A stretch of 64,000 nt of DNA from Ferribacterium limneticum (GCF_020510565.1 NZ_CP075189.1:1096001-1160000); one strand, 5' to 3'; shown: positions 8,584 through 18,355, numbered from the stretch's first letter. Program-made: numbers and translations. The notes: generated by a model not told the origin, from the letters alone.

Positions 8584-9330
8584 TCAGGTGGCGCGGTGAT
8601 TCATCAGGGCCTTGAGCCCGTTGACGTTCAAAATCCGGATGTGCTTCTGCTGAACGGCAATGTGGCCTTCTTCCTGGAAGCGTGAGAAGGCGCGCGAGAC
8701 GGTTTCCAGCTTGAGCCCGAGATAGCTGCCGATTTCCTCGCGTGTCATGCGCAGGTAAAACTCGGCGTGCGAGAAGCCGCGGGCCGTGAAGCGCTGCGAC
8801 AGATTGAGCAGGAAGGCGGCCAGGCGTTCCTCGGCGCGCATCGTGCCGAGCAGCATCATGACGCCGTGGTCGCGGACGATTTCCCGGCTCATCACCTTGT
8901 GGAAATGATGCTGCAACGTGTGAATCTCCCGTGACAACCCTTCCAGTCGCGAGAACGGGATGGCGCAGATTTCGCTGTCTTCGAGCGCGATGGCGTTACA
9001 GGTGTGGTGTTCGGTGCTGATGCCGTCAAGGCCGAGCAGTTCGCCGGCCATCTGAAAACCGGTTACCTGATCGCGGCCATCTTCGAGCAACACATCGGTC
9101 TTGAAGAAACCGCTGCGAATTGCGTAGATCGCATCAAAAACCTCACCGGCGCGGTAGAGGTGGTCGCCGCGCTTGATCCGCCGCCGGGTCGACACCAGAT
9201 CATCGAGTCGTTCCAGTTCTTCGAGGCTCAGACCGTACGGCAGGCACAGTTCGCGCAGGTTACAATTGGAGCAGGCCGTCTTGATGACCGACAGTGAGAG
9301 CTCCTGATTTAGCGGGTGTGTTTGAGCCAT
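8584..9330 (-). CDS. fnr: FNR-type anaerobic regulator
   Basis: A 248-residue Crp/Fnr-family activator. Cys20, Cys23 and Cys29 near the N-terminus plus Cys111 match the four ligands of the oxygen-sensing [4Fe-4S] cluster of FNR. The recognition helix reads EEIGSYLGLKLETVSRAFSR, as in FNR (E..SR), predicting a TTGAT-N4-ATCAA site. It controls the switch to microaerobic and anaerobic respiration. ATG 9330 is used; a TTG two codons earlier is possible. It is divergent from hemN with an FNR box between them, so autoregulation and control of hemN are likely. Confidence 0.95.
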   Translation of the reverse strand: MAQTHPLNQELSLSVIKTACSNCNLRELCLPYGLSLEELERLDDLVSTRRRIKRGDHLYRAGEVFDAIYAIRSGFFKTDVLLEDGRDQVTGFQMAGELLGLDGISTEHHTCNAIALEDSEICAIPFSRLEGLSREIHTLQHHFHKVMSREIVRDHGVMMLLGTMRAEERLAAFLLNLSQRFTARGFSHAEFYLRMTREEIGSYLGLKLETVSRAFSRFQEEGHIAVQQKHIRILNVNGLKALMNHRAT

Positions 9331-9347
9331 TCGCAACCTGAGTTCGC

Positions 9348-9361
9348 TTGATCCATGTCAA
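9348..9361 (+). promoter_or_regulatory. FNR box in the fnr/hemN divergent promoter
   Basis: TTGAT-CCAT-GTCAA, one mismatch from TTGAT-N4-ATCAA. Its centre lies 41.5 bp before the expected start of transcription from the -10 hexamer CATAAT (9384-9389), the class II activator position for hemN. It is also close to the fnr start, where it could repress. Confidence 0.85.
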
Positions 9362-9416
9362 CCATAAAATCGAGCCTTCCGAACATAATCAGACCTACTT
9401 TTTAGTGGCTGGACTA

Positions 9417-10820
9417 ATGAATTTCGCAACTGAAAACCTTGTTTTTGATCCCCAGATCATTCGCCGTTTCGATGTTAACGGCCCCCGTTACACGTCTTAT
9501 CCGACGGCTGACCGCTTCGTCGAGGCCTTCGATTCAGAGGCAGCGAAAGTATGGCTGGGCAAGCGCAACATCGGCGGCATCAGCCGACCTCTCTCATTAT
9601 ACTTCCACATACCTTTCTGTAACACTATTTGCTACTACTGCGCGTGTAACAAAATTATCACCAAGGATCACGGGCGCAGTGCGAAATATCTCCGCTATCT
9701 GGCAAAAGAACTGGATATGCAGGCTGCCGCTCTCGAAGGTCGTGATGGCGAGCATGAGGTCATCCAGTTGCATTGGGGTGGCGGTACGCCAACCTTCCTT
9801 TCGCATGACGAAATGCGCCAGCTCATGGGTGAAACGCGCAAGCATTTCAAGCTGCTTGACGGCGGTGAGTATTCGATCGAAGTCGATCCGCGCAAGGTCG
9901 ATACGGCGACGGTGGCCCTGCTCGGCGAGCTCGGCTTCAACCGGATGAGCGTCGGTGTGCAGGATTTCGACGAAAAGGTGCAGGTCGCCGTCAATCGCGT
10001 GCAAAGCGAGGAAGAAACCTACAGCGTGATCCGCGATGCGCGGGCCAACGGCTTCAAGTCGGTTTCGGTCGATCTGATCTACGGCTTGCCGCACCAGACC
10101 GTCATGGGCTTTAACCGGACCATCGAGCGCGTGCTGGCGATGGATCCGGATCGTCTGTCGATCTACAACTACGCGCACATGCCGAGCATGTTCAAGCCGC
10201 AGCGCCGGATCAACGATGGCGATCTGCCGTCAGCCGATACCAAGTTGCAGATTCTCGCGCTGGCCATCAAGAAACTGACCGATGCCGGTTACGTCTTCAT
10301 CGGCATGGACCACTTCGCCAAGCCCGATGATGAACTGGCTGTCGCCCAGCGTCAGGGTCGTCTGCATCGTAACTTTCAGGGTTATTCGACCTACGCCGAC
10401 TGCGACATGCTGTCGTTCGGCATCTCGTCGATCAGCAAGGTCGGGCCGAGCTACTACCAGAACGTCAAGACCGCCGATGAATACTACGATGCACTCGATA
10501 ACGGCACGCTGCCGGTTTTCCGCGGCATCGAACTGACTGCCGATGACATCCTGCGCCGTTCGATCATTCAGGCCCTGATGTGCCATTTCGAGTTGTCCAT
10601 CGAAAGCATTGAAAGCGCCCACCTGATCAACTTCCGCGAGTATTTCGAAGCCGAGCTGGAAGACATGAAGGAAATGGAGCGGGCCGGCTTGCTCAAGATT
10701 GACCGCGAGTGGATTACCGTCCTGCCGCCGGGACGTCTGCTGGTGCGCATCATTTCGATGGTCTTCGACCGCTACTTGCGGGCCGGTCGCCAACGCGCGA
10801 CTTACTCCAAAGTTATCTGA
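9417..10820 (+). CDS. hemN: Oxygen-independent coproporphyrinogen III oxidase
   Basis: A 467-residue radical-SAM enzyme that converts coproporphyrinogen III to protoporphyrinogen IX without oxygen. The cluster motif is CNTICYYCAC near residues 68-77 (CxxxCxxC plus the fourth HemN cysteine), preceded by SLYFHIPFC and followed by the SAM-binding HWGGGTPT. RYTSYPTA at the N-terminus marks true HemN rather than HemW. ATG 9417 gives the usual N-terminus. The FNR box upstream places it under anaerobic control. Confidence 0.95.
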   Translation: MNFATENLVFDPQIIRRFDVNGPRYTSYPTADRFVEAFDSEAAKVWLGKRNIGGISRPLSLYFHIPFCNTICYYCACNKIITKDHGRSAKYLRYLAKELDMQAAALEGRDGEHEVIQLHWGGGTPTFLSHDEMRQLMGETRKHFKLLDGGEYSIEVDPRKVDTATVALLGELGFNRMSVGVQDFDEKVQVAVNRVQSEEETYSVIRDARANGFKSVSVDLIYGLPHQTVMGFNRTIERVLAMDPDRLSIYNYAHMPSMFKPQRRINDGDLPSADTKLQILALAIKKLTDAGYVFIGMDHFAKPDDELAVAQRQGRLHRNFQGYSTYADCDMLSFGISSISKVGPSYYQNVKTADEYYDALDNGTLPVFRGIELTADDILRRSIIQALMCHFELSIESIESAHLINFREYFEAELEDMKEMERAGLLKIDREWITVLPPGRLLVRIISMVFDRYLRAGRQRATYSKVI

Positions 10821-10840
10821 ACGGTGTGCAGCAAACAAAG

Positions 10841-10863
10841 CGGGCAGTTAAACTGCCCGTTTT
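10841..10863 (+). terminator. Terminator of hemN
   Basis: Stem CGGGCAG / CTGCCCG around TTAAA, followed by TTTT, 20 bp after the hemN stop. Confidence 0.85.
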
Positions 10864-10883
10864 GCTTTTATTGATCCTGTTCG

Positions 10884-11555
10884 ATGCCTGACTCCGGCTT
10901 TCTTGCCCTTTTTCTTGTCGGCCTGCTCGGCGGTACGCATTGCGTCGGCATGTGCGGCGGCATTGTCGGCGCCTTGTCGATGGGCGTCACGGCCCGCTGG
11001 TCGATGCATCTGGCCTACAACGGCGGGCGTATCCTGTCCTACGCGGCAGCCGGCGCCATCGCCGGCGCGCTCGGGGCGGCCAGCATGGGCCTGGAGGGGC
11101 AGGTTCCGGCCCGGCTGATCCTCTATTTCATCGCCAACCTGATGCTCGTTGCGCTCGGCCTTTACCTGCTGGGGGTAACGCGGGCGCTGGCTTTCACCGA
11201 ACGGGCCGGACAGAAACTCTGGATCCATCTGCAACCGCTGACCCGGCGCTTTCTGCCGGCGCGCAGCATCGGCCAGGCTTTTCCACTTGGCCTACTGTGG
11301 GGCTGGCTGCCTTGCGGTCTGGTCTATAGCGCATTGGCCAGTGCGTTGACGGCCGGTTCGGCGACGCGTGGCGGGCTCATGATGCTGGCTTTCGGTCTGG
11401 GCACGCTGCCCAATCTTTTGCTGGCTGGCATTGTTCTGGCCCGACTGAACGAATTCGTCCGCAGGCCGGTCGTACGTACCCTGTCCGGCCTGTTGGTGCT
11501 AGGCTTTGGCCTGTATGGATTCTTCGGCCTGATCTACTTGTCGGGCCAGCTTTAG
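10884..11555 (+). CDS. Sulfite exporter TauE/SafE-family membrane protein (urease-accessory/CcdA-like fold)
   Basis: A 223-residue inner-membrane protein with about six helices. The two pseudo-repeats each carry a conserved metal- or thiol-type motif: GGTHCVGMCGGIVG in the first helix and WGWLPCGLVYSAL in the fourth. This subfamily is usually found beside cytochrome cbb3 oxidase and copper ATPase genes and is proposed to assist copper or heme delivery. Here it precedes a stress protein and a copper ATPase by 15 bp spacing, which fits such a role. Confidence 0.85.
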   Translation: MPDSGFLALFLVGLLGGTHCVGMCGGIVGALSMGVTARWSMHLAYNGGRILSYAAAGAIAGALGAASMGLEGQVPARLILYFIANLMLVALGLYLLGVTRALAFTERAGQKLWIHLQPLTRRFLPARSIGQAFPLGLLWGWLPCGLVYSALASALTAGSATRGGLMMLAFGLGTLPNLLLAGIVLARLNEFVRRPVVRTLSGLLVLGFGLYGFFGLIYLSGQL

Positions 11556-11570
11556 TTGGGAAATGACATC

Positions 11571-11996
11571 ATGAAAATCCTGTTGCCGGTTGATGGTTCG
11601 GAATGCTCCTTGCGTGCAGTTGATCACCTGATTACCCACGTCAGCTGGTTTCGTGACGTGCCGGAAATTCATCTGCTGCATGTCCATGCGCCGATTCCGA
11701 TTGGCCGCGTGCAGGCCCATATCGGCAAGGAAACGCTGCATGCCTACTATCTTGAAGAAGGGCAGGAGCATCTGACCGCTGCCCAGCAAAAGCTGGATGC
11801 GGCCGGGCGCTTTCATACGACGCACATGCATGTCGGGCAGCCGGCTGAAGTGATTGCCAAGGTGGCGAGCGAACTGGGCTGTGATCTGATCACCATGGGA
11901 TCGCACGGCTGGAGCGGCGTGGTCGGGCTGGTCATGGGCTCGGTGGCCAGCCGGGTTTTGCATCTGGCGCCGTGCCCGGTTCTGCTGGTCAAATGA
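11571..11996 (+). CDS. Universal stress protein, UspA family
   Basis: A 141-residue single-domain Usp. It starts [11 protein letters not shown], the first strand and nucleotide-binding Asp, and ends with the ATP-binding signature [32 protein letters not shown] (G-2x-G-9x-G-S). It probably binds ATP. ATG 11571 is preferred over a TTG 15 bp earlier. Its stop overlaps the start of the copper ATPase by 4 bp, so the two are translated together. Confidence 0.92.
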   Translation: MKILLPVDGSECSLRAVDHLITHVSWFRDVPEIHLLHVHAPIPIGRVQAHIGKETLHAYYLEEGQEHLTAAQQKLDAAGRFHTTHMHVGQPAEVIAKVASELGCDLITMGSHGWSGVVGLVMGSVASRVLHLAPCPVLLVK

Positions 11997-14161
11997 CGGA
12001 ATCCGAAACGGGCCGGGTCGTCGAGTTTGCCATCGGCGGCATGACCTGTGCGGCTTGCTCGGCGCGTCTCGAGAAGGTGCTCAATCGCCAGGCCGGCATG
12101 CAGGCCAACGTCAATCTGGCGGCCGAGCGGGCGCGTGTCCGTTTGTCGGCAGCAGCCGACGAGGCGGCGGTGGTGGCGGCCGTCGCCAAGGCCGGCTTCA
12201 CGGCGGCCGTCGTTGATGCGCAAACGCGCGAACGTGAAAAAGCCGCCAAATTGCTCCTCTACCGCAGCGAAATCCGCCGTTTCTGGATTTCAGTAGCGCT
12301 GACCTTGCCGCTGGTCGGCCAGATGTTTTTCATGTTCGGCGAACATGGTCACATGAACGAATTGCCGCGCTGGTTCCAGCTGGCGCTGGCGACGCCGGTG
12401 CAGTTCTGGATTGGCTGGCGTTTCTACGATGGCGGCTTCAAATCCCTGCGTGGCGGAGGTGCCAACATGGATGTGCTGGTCGCCCTCGGGACGAGCATGG
12501 CCTGGGGCTTTTCGACCGTGGTGACGCTGTTCGGGCTGGATCAGCACGTCTATTTTGAAGGCGGGGCGGCGGTCATTACGCTGGTCCTGCTCGGCAAATT
12601 GCTCGAAGCGCGGGCCAAAGCGCGGACCTCGGAGGCCATCGAGTCGCTGATCCGCCTGCAGCCGAAGACGGCGCGTGTCGAACGCGATGGTCAGTGGATC
12701 GACATGCCGGTTGAGGCCTTGATGCCGGGCGATGTTTTCCTCGTTCGCCCGGGCGAAAGCGTGCCGGTTGATGGCGAGCTGATCGATGGCGAATCGAGCG
12801 TCAACGAGGCGATGCTGACCGGCGAAAGCATGCCGGTAGGCAAGCGCGCCGGCGACAAGGTTTTTGCCGCCACGGCCAACGGCCAGGGGGCGATGCGCTG
12901 CCGGGCGACCGGCGTTGGCGAGCACACCTTGCTCGCCGGCATCATTCGCATGGTCGGCGAGGCGCAGGGTTCGAAAGCGCCGGTGCAGCGGCTGGCCGAT
13001 CGGATTTCGGCGATTTTCGTGCCGACGGTGTGCGTCATCGCGCTCGCCACCTTTGTCGGCTGGTGGTGGTATGCCGGGGATTTTGCCGAAGCGCTGGTCA
13101 ATGCTGTCGCCGTCCTGGTCATCGCCTGCCCGTGCGCGCTTGGCCTGGCGACGCCGACAGCGATCATGGTCGGCACCGGACAGGGGGCGCGGGCCGGCAT
13201 CCTAGTCAAGAACGCCGAGGCGCTCGAGCGGGCCGAGAAAATCACCGTGCTGGCGCTCGATAAAACCGGAACGCTGACCTGCGGTACGCCGCAGGTGACC
13301 GATGTCGTCACTTATGGCTTGTCGCGCGAGGAAGCGCTCGGTCTGGCGGCGGCACTTGAGGAAAATTCCGAACATCCGCTGGCGCGGGCGATCGTGGCTG
13401 CCGCGGGCATTCCCACGGTCAACCGGAAAAAAGCGGCAAATTTCAAATCCCTGCCGGGGCAGGGCGTCGACGGCGAGGTCGATGGCCGCGTGCTGCGCCT
13501 CGGTTCGCCAACCTGGCTGGGGATGGCGGACGATCCGGCGGTGACTGGCTTGCAGCAGGCCGGCAAGACGGTCGTGGTACTGGTCGAAGGCGAGACAAGG
13601 CGGGCCCTGTTTGCCATCGCCGATGCCTTGCGGCCGACTTCCCGCGCCGCCGTCGAGCGTTTGCGTGAACGCGGTATCCGGGTTGTCATGTTGACCGGCG
13701 ACAATGCGGCAACGGCCGCGGCGATTGCGGCCGAAGCCGGCATCGCCGAGTTTCGGGCCGGCATCCTGCCCGGTGACAAGGCGGCGGCGATCAACGAATT
13801 GAAATCCGGCGGCGCTTTGGTGGCCATGGTCGGCGACGGTATCAACGACGCACCGGCGCTGGCTGCGGCCGATGTCAGCTTCGCCATCGGCGCCGGCTCG
13901 GATGCGGCAGTCGAGGCGGCGGATTTGACATTGATACGCAGCGACCTGATGGGCGTGGTCGATGCAATTGCCCTATCGGCGGCCACTTTGGGCAAGATAC
14001 GGCAAAATCTTTTCTTCGCCTTCATTTACAATGTGGCGGGAATTCCACTCGCTGCGCTGGGGTGGCTCAATCCGGTGGTGGCGGGGGCCGCCATGGCGAT
14101 GAGTTCGGTATCGGTCGTGTCGAACTCGCTGTTGTTGAAACGCTGGCGGCCGGGAAGCTGA
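11993..14161 (+). CDS. copA: Copper-translocating P1B-type ATPase
   Basis: A 722-residue heavy-metal ATPase in the inner membrane. In order: an N-terminal metal-binding domain with GMTCAACS (about residue 15), eight helices, the ion motif [10 protein letters not shown] (about 378), phosphorylation site DKTGTLT (about 422), SEHPL of the nucleotide domain, and [10 protein letters not shown] (about 613). CPC with the C-terminal [13 protein letters not shown] helix marks Cu(I) export. Residues 475-486 ([12 protein letters not shown]) in the loop between HPLA and LPGQGV are encoded by repeat copy 4. Downstream genes include a CopZ-like chaperone. Confidence 0.95.
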   Translation: MTESETGRVVEFAIGGMTCAACSARLEKVLNRQAGMQANVNLAAERARVRLSAAADEAAVVAAVAKAGFTAAVVDAQTREREKAAKLLLYRSEIRRFWISVALTLPLVGQMFFMFGEHGHMNELPRWFQLALATPVQFWIGWRFYDGGFKSLRGGGANMDVLVALGTSMAWGFSTVVTLFGLDQHVYFEGGAAVITLVLLGKLLEARAKARTSEAIESLIRLQPKTARVERDGQWIDMPVEALMPGDVFLVRPGESVPVDGELIDGESSVNEAMLTGESMPVGKRAGDKVFAATANGQGAMRCRATGVGEHTLLAGIIRMVGEAQGSKAPVQRLADRISAIFVPTVCVIALATFVGWWWYAGDFAEALVNAVAVLVIACPCALGLATPTAIMVGTGQGARAGILVKNAEALERAEKITVLALDKTGTLTCGTPQVTDVVTYGLSREEALGLAAALEENSEHPLARAIVAAAGIPTVNRKKAANFKSLPGQGVDGEVDGRVLRLGSPTWLGMADDPAVTGLQQAGKTVVVLVEGETRRALFAIADALRPTSRAAVERLRERGIRVVMLTGDNAATAAAIAAEAGIAEFRAGILPGDKAAAINELKSGGALVAMVGDGINDAPALAAADVSFAIGAGSDAAVEAADLTLIRSDLMGVVDAIALSAATLGKIRQNLFFAFIYNVAGIPLAALGWLNPVVAGAAMAMSSVSVVSNSLLLKRWRPGS
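13415..13450 (+). repeat. Dispersed repeat, copy 4 (forward, inside copA)
   Basis: ACGGTCAACCGGAAAAAAG, then CGGCAAATTTCAAATCC. Located in frame within copA, in the variable loop of the nucleotide-binding domain; it is translated as T-V-N-R-K-K. Confidence 0.85.
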
Positions 14162-14186
14162 ACGGAAACAGGGACAAGGGGTTTCG

Positions 14187-15935
14187 ATGACCGCAGGGGT
14201 CGGAGGGCAGGTGGTTTTTCAGGCGACAGCCGGCGATGGTATCGGCAATCCACCGGCATTGACGGAACGCGAAGCGATGTTCCGGACGACGATGGAAGCG
14301 GCGCAGGTCGGCATCTTCGTCTTGCAGGATCAGCACTTCAAGTACGTCAATCCCTATCTGACGCGTCTCTTCGGCTACAGCGCCGAGGAAATGGTGGACC
14401 GCATGGGGCCGCTCGACGTGGTCGCCCCGGCGCAGCACGCTTTCATTATCGAACAGATGCAGGCCCGGGTGGCCGGGGTCAGCGGGCATCATTACGAGAT
14501 CAAGGCTATACGCAAGGACGGCTCGGAATTCCCGGCCATGATCTACGGTTCGCCCTCGGTCTTTGACGGCCGCCCGGCCTCGGTCGGCACCCTGCTCGAC
14601 ATTTCCTCGCAGAAAGTGGCCGAGCAGCGGATCCGTGAGTTGGCCGATTACGACGTACTGACCGGCCTGCCCAACCGGCGCCTGCTGCGCGAGCGCTTCG
14701 TCCAGTTGCTGGCGGCGGCCGAGCGGGACAAGACCGAAATCGCCGTCATCTTTCTCGATCTCGATCATTTCAAGCGGGTCAACGACTCCCTTGGCCACAG
14801 CGTCGGCGACGAACTGCTGGTCGAAGTGGCGCGCCGCCTCGACACTGTCGTGCGGCGCATCGATACCGTGGCCCGCCTCGGTGGCGACGAGTTTATTTTT
14901 GCCATGCCGGGCTTTCACACGGCGGCGGCGGCCGAAGTGGCGCGTCGCCTGATCGACGTTTTCTCCCGGCCTTTCGAAGTGGCGGGGCATGAGCTGACGG
15001 TGACGCCCTCGCTCGGCATCAGCATCTACCCGCACGACGGGCAGGATCTCGAAACCCTGCTCAAGAACGCTGACACGGCGATGTACCGGGCCAAGGATAT
15101 CGGCCGCAACACCTTCCAGTTTTACGCCACCGAGATGAACACGGCAACGCTCGACCGCCTGCTCATGGAGAGCAATCTGCGCCGGGCCCTGGCGCAGAAC
15201 GAATTCATTCTCCAGTATCAGCCGCTAGTCAATCTGCGTACCGGCGTGATCGTCGGCGTCGAGGCCCTGATTCGCTGGCAGCATCCGGAACTTGGCATGA
15301 TCATGCCGGACAGTTTCATTCATGTTGCCGAAGAGACCGGGCTGATCAACCCGATCGGCGACTGGGTCCTGTGCGCCGCCTGCCGCCAGGCCAAGGCTTG
15401 GTGCGACGAGGGGTTGCCGTCGCTGGTCATGGCCGTCAACGTGGCGCCCGTCCAGTTCCGCCAGCCGGGTTTTGTCGAAATGGTCGCCGGCGCCCTGGCG
15501 TCCTCCGGCCTCGATGCCGCGCTGCTCGAACTCGAACTGACCGAGCGCACGGTGATGCACGATGCCGACATCAACCTCGGCACGTTGTCGGCGCTGCATC
15601 GCATGGGTGTCGAGCTGTCGCTTGACGATTTCGGCACCGGCTACTCGTCGCTGGCCTATCTCAAGCGCTTCCCGGTCGGCAAGCTCAAGATCGACCGTTC
15701 CTTCGTCAATGATCTCGAAACCGATCCCGACGACTGGGCCATCGCCTCGACCATCGTCAGCATGGGGCGCAGCCTGCGCATGACCGTGCTCGCCGAAGGC
15801 GTCGAAACTGCCGAACAGTTGGCACAATTGCGTAAAATGGGCTGCGATATGGCGCAAGGCTACTATTTCAGCCGGCCGACTTCGGCCGCCGGTATAGCAG
15901 AAATCCTGCGCGCTCAACCCTTTGTGAACAGGTAA
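14187..15935 (+). CDS. PAS-GGDEF-EAL cyclic-di-GMP protein
   Basis: A 582-residue soluble signalling protein. A PAS domain (about 25-145) is followed by a GGDEF domain (LTGLPNRRLL near 157, intact LGGDEF at about 231) and an EAL domain (GVEALIRW near 357, DDFGTGYSS near 480, LKIDRSFV). Both the cyclase and phosphodiesterase signatures look complete, so net activity cannot be predicted. There is no membrane segment, so the input is cytoplasmic, through the PAS pocket. It sits between copA and copZ, 26 bp after copA, which hints at metal or redox input, but this is inference. Confidence 0.93.
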   Translation: MTAGVGGQVVFQATAGDGIGNPPALTEREAMFRTTMEAAQVGIFVLQDQHFKYVNPYLTRLFGYSAEEMVDRMGPLDVVAPAQHAFIIEQMQARVAGVSGHHYEIKAIRKDGSEFPAMIYGSPSVFDGRPASVGTLLDISSQKVAEQRIRELADYDVLTGLPNRRLLRERFVQLLAAAERDKTEIAVIFLDLDHFKRVNDSLGHSVGDELLVEVARRLDTVVRRIDTVARLGGDEFIFAMPGFHTAAAAEVARRLIDVFSRPFEVAGHELTVTPSLGISIYPHDGQDLETLLKNADTAMYRAKDIGRNTFQFYATEMNTATLDRLLMESNLRRALAQNEFILQYQPLVNLRTGVIVGVEALIRWQHPELGMIMPDSFIHVAEETGLINPIGDWVLCAACRQAKAWCDEGLPSLVMAVNVAPVQFRQPGFVEMVAGALASSGLDAALLELELTERTVMHDADINLGTLSALHRMGVELSLDDFGTGYSSLAYLKRFPVGKLKIDRSFVNDLETDPDDWAIASTIVSMGRSLRMTVLAEGVETAEQLAQLRKMGCDMAQGYYFSRPTSAAGIAEILRAQPFVNR

Positions 15936-15940
15936 ATGGC

Positions 15941-16147
15941 ATGGAAAACACCGTAATCAAGGTCGGCGGCATGAGCTGCCAGGGCTGCGTCAAGAACATC
16001 AGCGGCGTACTCAGCGCCATGGCCGGCGTGGCCAGCGCCGAAGTCTCGCTGGAGGCGGCCGAAGCCAAAGTGGCTTTCGATCCGCAGGCGGTGACGCGCG
16101 AAGCGCTGGTCAATGCCATCGAAGATGCCGGCTTCGACGCAGAATAA
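15941..16147 (+). CDS. copZ: Copper chaperone-like heavy-metal-associated domain protein
   Basis: A 68-residue single HMA domain: beta-alpha-beta-beta-alpha-beta with the metal motif GGMSCQGC at residues 9-16 and the closing AIEDAGFDA. It would bind Cu(I) in the cytoplasm and deliver it to the ATPase encoded two genes upstream. It starts 5 bp after the GGDEF/EAL gene, so it is in the same operon. Confidence 0.9.
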   Translation: MENTVIKVGGMSCQGCVKNISGVLSAMAGVASAEVSLEAAEAKVAFDPQAVTREALVNAIEDAGFDAE

Positions 16148-16184
16148 AAAAATCAAACAACAATAGTTTTTCGAGAGAACAGCC

Positions 16185-17231
16185 GTGCCTGAAGAAAAAA
16201 TAAGACTGACCCAGCTTTCCCATGGCGGCGGCTGTGGCTGCAAGATCGCGCCTGCCGTCCTCCAGCAAATTTTGGCCGGCGCCCCGTCGGGCATCATTCC
16301 GCCGCAACTGCTGGTCGGCACCGAGACCTGCGACGACGCAGCGGTTTATCAGATCAACGCACAGCAGGCGATTGTCGCGACGACCGATTTCTTCATGCCT
16401 ATCGTCGACGATCCCTACGATTTCGGCCGCATCGCCGCGACCAACGCCATTTCCGATGTTTACGCCATGGGCGGCACGCCGCTCTTCGCGCTGGCCATCG
16501 TCGGCATGCCGGTCAATACCCTGCCGCTGGAAACCATCGGCAAAATCCTCCAGGGCGGCGAGTCGGTTTGTCGCGCCGCCTGTATTCCGATTGCCGGCGG
16601 CCACACCATTGATTCGGTCGAGCCCATTTACGGCCTGGTCGCCATCGGCATCGTCAATCCGGCCCACCTCAAGCGCAATTCGGGCGCCAAGCCCGGCGAC
16701 AAGCTGATCCTCGGCAAGCAACTCGGTGTCGGCGTGTATAGCGCCGCGCTCAAGAAGGATCTACTCCACGCCACCGATTACGAAGCCATGGTCGACACCA
16801 CGACCCAGCTCAATACGCCCGGGCCGATGCTGGCCTGCCTGGATGGCGTGCATGCCGTCACCGACGTTACCGGCTTTGGTCTGGCCGGGCATCTGCTTGA
16901 AGTGTGCAAGGGCAGCAATGTCCGCGCCACGGTGAACTACGCCGACCTGCCGCTGCTCCCCCGTGCCCGCGAGTTTGTCGATGCCGGCCACCTGACCGGC
17001 GCCTCGGGGCGGAACTGGGCTAGTTACGGCGATGGCGTCAGTCTTGCGGCCAACCTCGACAGCGCGGCAAAAACGCTGCTCACCGATCCGCAAACGTCGG
17101 GCGGCCTGCTCGTTTCATGCTCGCCCGAAACGGTGACCGAAGTGCTCTCGCTATTCCTGCAGCAGGGCTTCTCGCACGTTTCCGTGATTGGTGAAATTAC
17201 CGAGGGGGCACCGGGGATCGATGTCGTTTGA
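16185..17231 (+). CDS. selD: Selenide, water dikinase
   Basis: A 348-residue selenophosphate synthetase. The N-terminal glycine-rich loop HGGGCGCK carries the catalytic Cys and Lys; TTDFFMPIVDDPYDFGRIAA and TDVTGFGLAGH are the ATP- and Mg-binding blocks. It makes selenophosphate from selenide and ATP for selenocysteine or 2-selenouridine tRNA. No selA, selB or mnmH is seen in the window. The start is GTG at 16185 with GAGAGAA upstream. No in-frame TGA suggesting selenocysteine is present. Confidence 0.95.
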   Translation: MPEEKIRLTQLSHGGGCGCKIAPAVLQQILAGAPSGIIPPQLLVGTETCDDAAVYQINAQQAIVATTDFFMPIVDDPYDFGRIAATNAISDVYAMGGTPLFALAIVGMPVNTLPLETIGKILQGGESVCRAACIPIAGGHTIDSVEPIYGLVAIGIVNPAHLKRNSGAKPGDKLILGKQLGVGVYSAALKKDLLHATDYEAMVDTTTQLNTPGPMLACLDGVHAVTDVTGFGLAGHLLEVCKGSNVRATVNYADLPLLPRAREFVDAGHLTGASGRNWASYGDGVSLAANLDSAAKTLLTDPQTSGGLLVSCSPETVTEVLSLFLQQGFSHVSVIGEITEGAPGIDVV

Positions 17232-17424
17232 ACCTTGATGCAGCCGCTGTTTGGCTTGTAGTTGGTGATTTCTCCACGTCGGTAGGCCGGGCGACGCTGT
17301 GTTTGATGGGCGGTTCGAATTCGTTGGCCGGCTGATTTACCAAGACGGCGCATGCAACCGTCTCGCCTTGAGTGTCGAGCGGCAGCGCCATCGGTCCGCC
17401 GAATTCGGCAAGAAGGGGTAAAAC

Positions 17425-17628
17425 TCAGGCAGCTTTGCGCAGTATCTTGCCTGGCTTTGACTGCTCGCCGTGCGCTTCGCGCAGGCATTCGTGGGCACAG
17501 GAGGCGCACCGGCCGCAATCGCGCGTGACGCCGAGATCGCGTCGCAAGTCTCTCAACGTGCGGGCGCCATCTAGCGCGGCTTCGCGAATCTGGGTGTCGG
17601 TGACTGCTTTGCAGACGCAGACGTACAT
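17425..17628 (-). CDS. bfd: Bacterioferritin-associated ferredoxin
   Basis: A 67-residue [2Fe-2S] protein with the Bfd ligand pattern CVC near the N-terminus and CGRCASC downstream. It reduces the heme of bacterioferritin so that stored iron can be released, which fits the two bacterioferritin genes next to it. ATG 17628 has an excellent AGGAGG site; longer in-frame starts add no family residues. The promoter overlaps two Fur-like sites, so it should be made when iron is low, opposite to storage. Confidence 0.93.
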   Translation of the reverse strand: MYVCVCKAVTDTQIREAALDGARTLRDLRRDLGVTRDCGRCASCAHECLREAHGEQSKPGKILRKAA

Positions 17629-17652
17629 GGACTGCCTCCTGATGCGGTTGTT

Positions 17653-17696
17653 AATGCGAACAATTCGTATTCTACGGCGTTGAGAACGATTGTCAA
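17653..17696 (-). promoter_or_regulatory. bfd promoter with two Fur-like sites
   Basis: On the minus strand: -35 TTGACA (17691-17696), 16-bp spacer, -10 TAGAAT (17669-17674). TGAGAACGATTGTCA (17681-17695) is a 7-1-7 Fur-type dyad in the spacer, and AATGCGAACAATTCGTATT (17654-17672) is a second dyad over the -10. Confidence 0.75.
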
Positions 17697-17812
17697 CAAC
17701 TATGATCAATCTGGCCATTGACCCGGTTTTGTCGCATAGTCGACAGTCGAGCCCGGCCTTCGTGTTGCTGAGCAATTCGCAAGCCAGCCTTGGCCGGGCT
17801 GGCGCAGAAACG

Positions 17813-17840
17813 AAAAAGCCGCAGACTGGCTGCGGCTTTT
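17813..17840 (-). terminator. Terminator of the bacterioferritin operon
   Basis: Stem GCCGCAG / CTGCGGC with A-run on one side and T-run on the other (works on both strands), 20 bp after the last bacterioferritin stop. Confidence 0.85.
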
Positions 17841-17860
17841 GGTGGAGCGAGCGGGGAGGC

Positions 17861-18343
17861 TTAGCCTTCGCCCGGCTCCATGTGCGCTTGCAGATAGTTC
17901 GGCAAGGTCACATCCTTGATCAACGTCTGCTGCGTTTCCAGCCAGTCGATGGCTTCCTCGCAGTGTTCGAGCAGTTCCTCGAGCAAATCGCGGCTGACGT
18001 AATCCTGCAACTCCTCGCACAGCGCGATGCTTTCGATAAGCAGCGGGCGCTGGATTTCGCGCTCATATTTGAGGTCGCCCTGCAGGCATTCGACGACATG
18101 CTCGCCGATCATGAGCTTGCCGAGGTTCTGCAAATTGGGCAGCCCCTCGAGGAAAAGCACCCGTTCGATGATCTCGTCGGCTTCCTTCATGACGCGGATC
18201 GACTGCTTGTACTGGTAGTCGTTGAGCTTTTCCAGGCCCCAGTTGCGGAACATGCGGGCATGCAGGAAATACTGGTTGATCGCGGTCAGCTCGTTCTTCA
18301 GCACCTTGTTGAGGGCTTCGATGACTTTCTTGTCGCCTTTCAT
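17861..18343 (-). CDS. bfr: Bacterioferritin subunit, heme-binding type with degenerate ferroxidase site
   Basis: A 160-residue four-helix ferritin. Met52, the axial heme ligand of bacterioferritin, is kept (SIRVMKEAD). Ferroxidase ligands are partly lost when aligned with E. coli Bfr: Glu18 is present, but Glu51 is Val, His54 is Glu, and the His130 position is Ala (CEEAIDW). The 24-mer would therefore need the partner subunit for iron oxidation. It is 12 bp downstream of that partner. Two-subunit Bfr with this division of labour is known from other proteobacteria. Confidence 0.92.
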   Translation of the reverse strand: MKGDKKVIEALNKVLKNELTAINQYFLHARMFRNWGLEKLNDYQYKQSIRVMKEADEIIERVLFLEGLPNLQNLGKLMIGEHVVECLQGDLKYEREIQRPLLIESIALCEELQDYVSRDLLEELLEHCEEAIDWLETQQTLIKDVTLPNYLQAHMEPGEG

Positions 18344-18355
18344 CGTCGTCGCTCC

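Noticed and set aside
17197..17391. A 64-residue minus-strand frame overlapping the end of selD
   Set aside because: It overlaps selD, has no ribosome site and resembles no family; it may be a remnant but cannot be supported.
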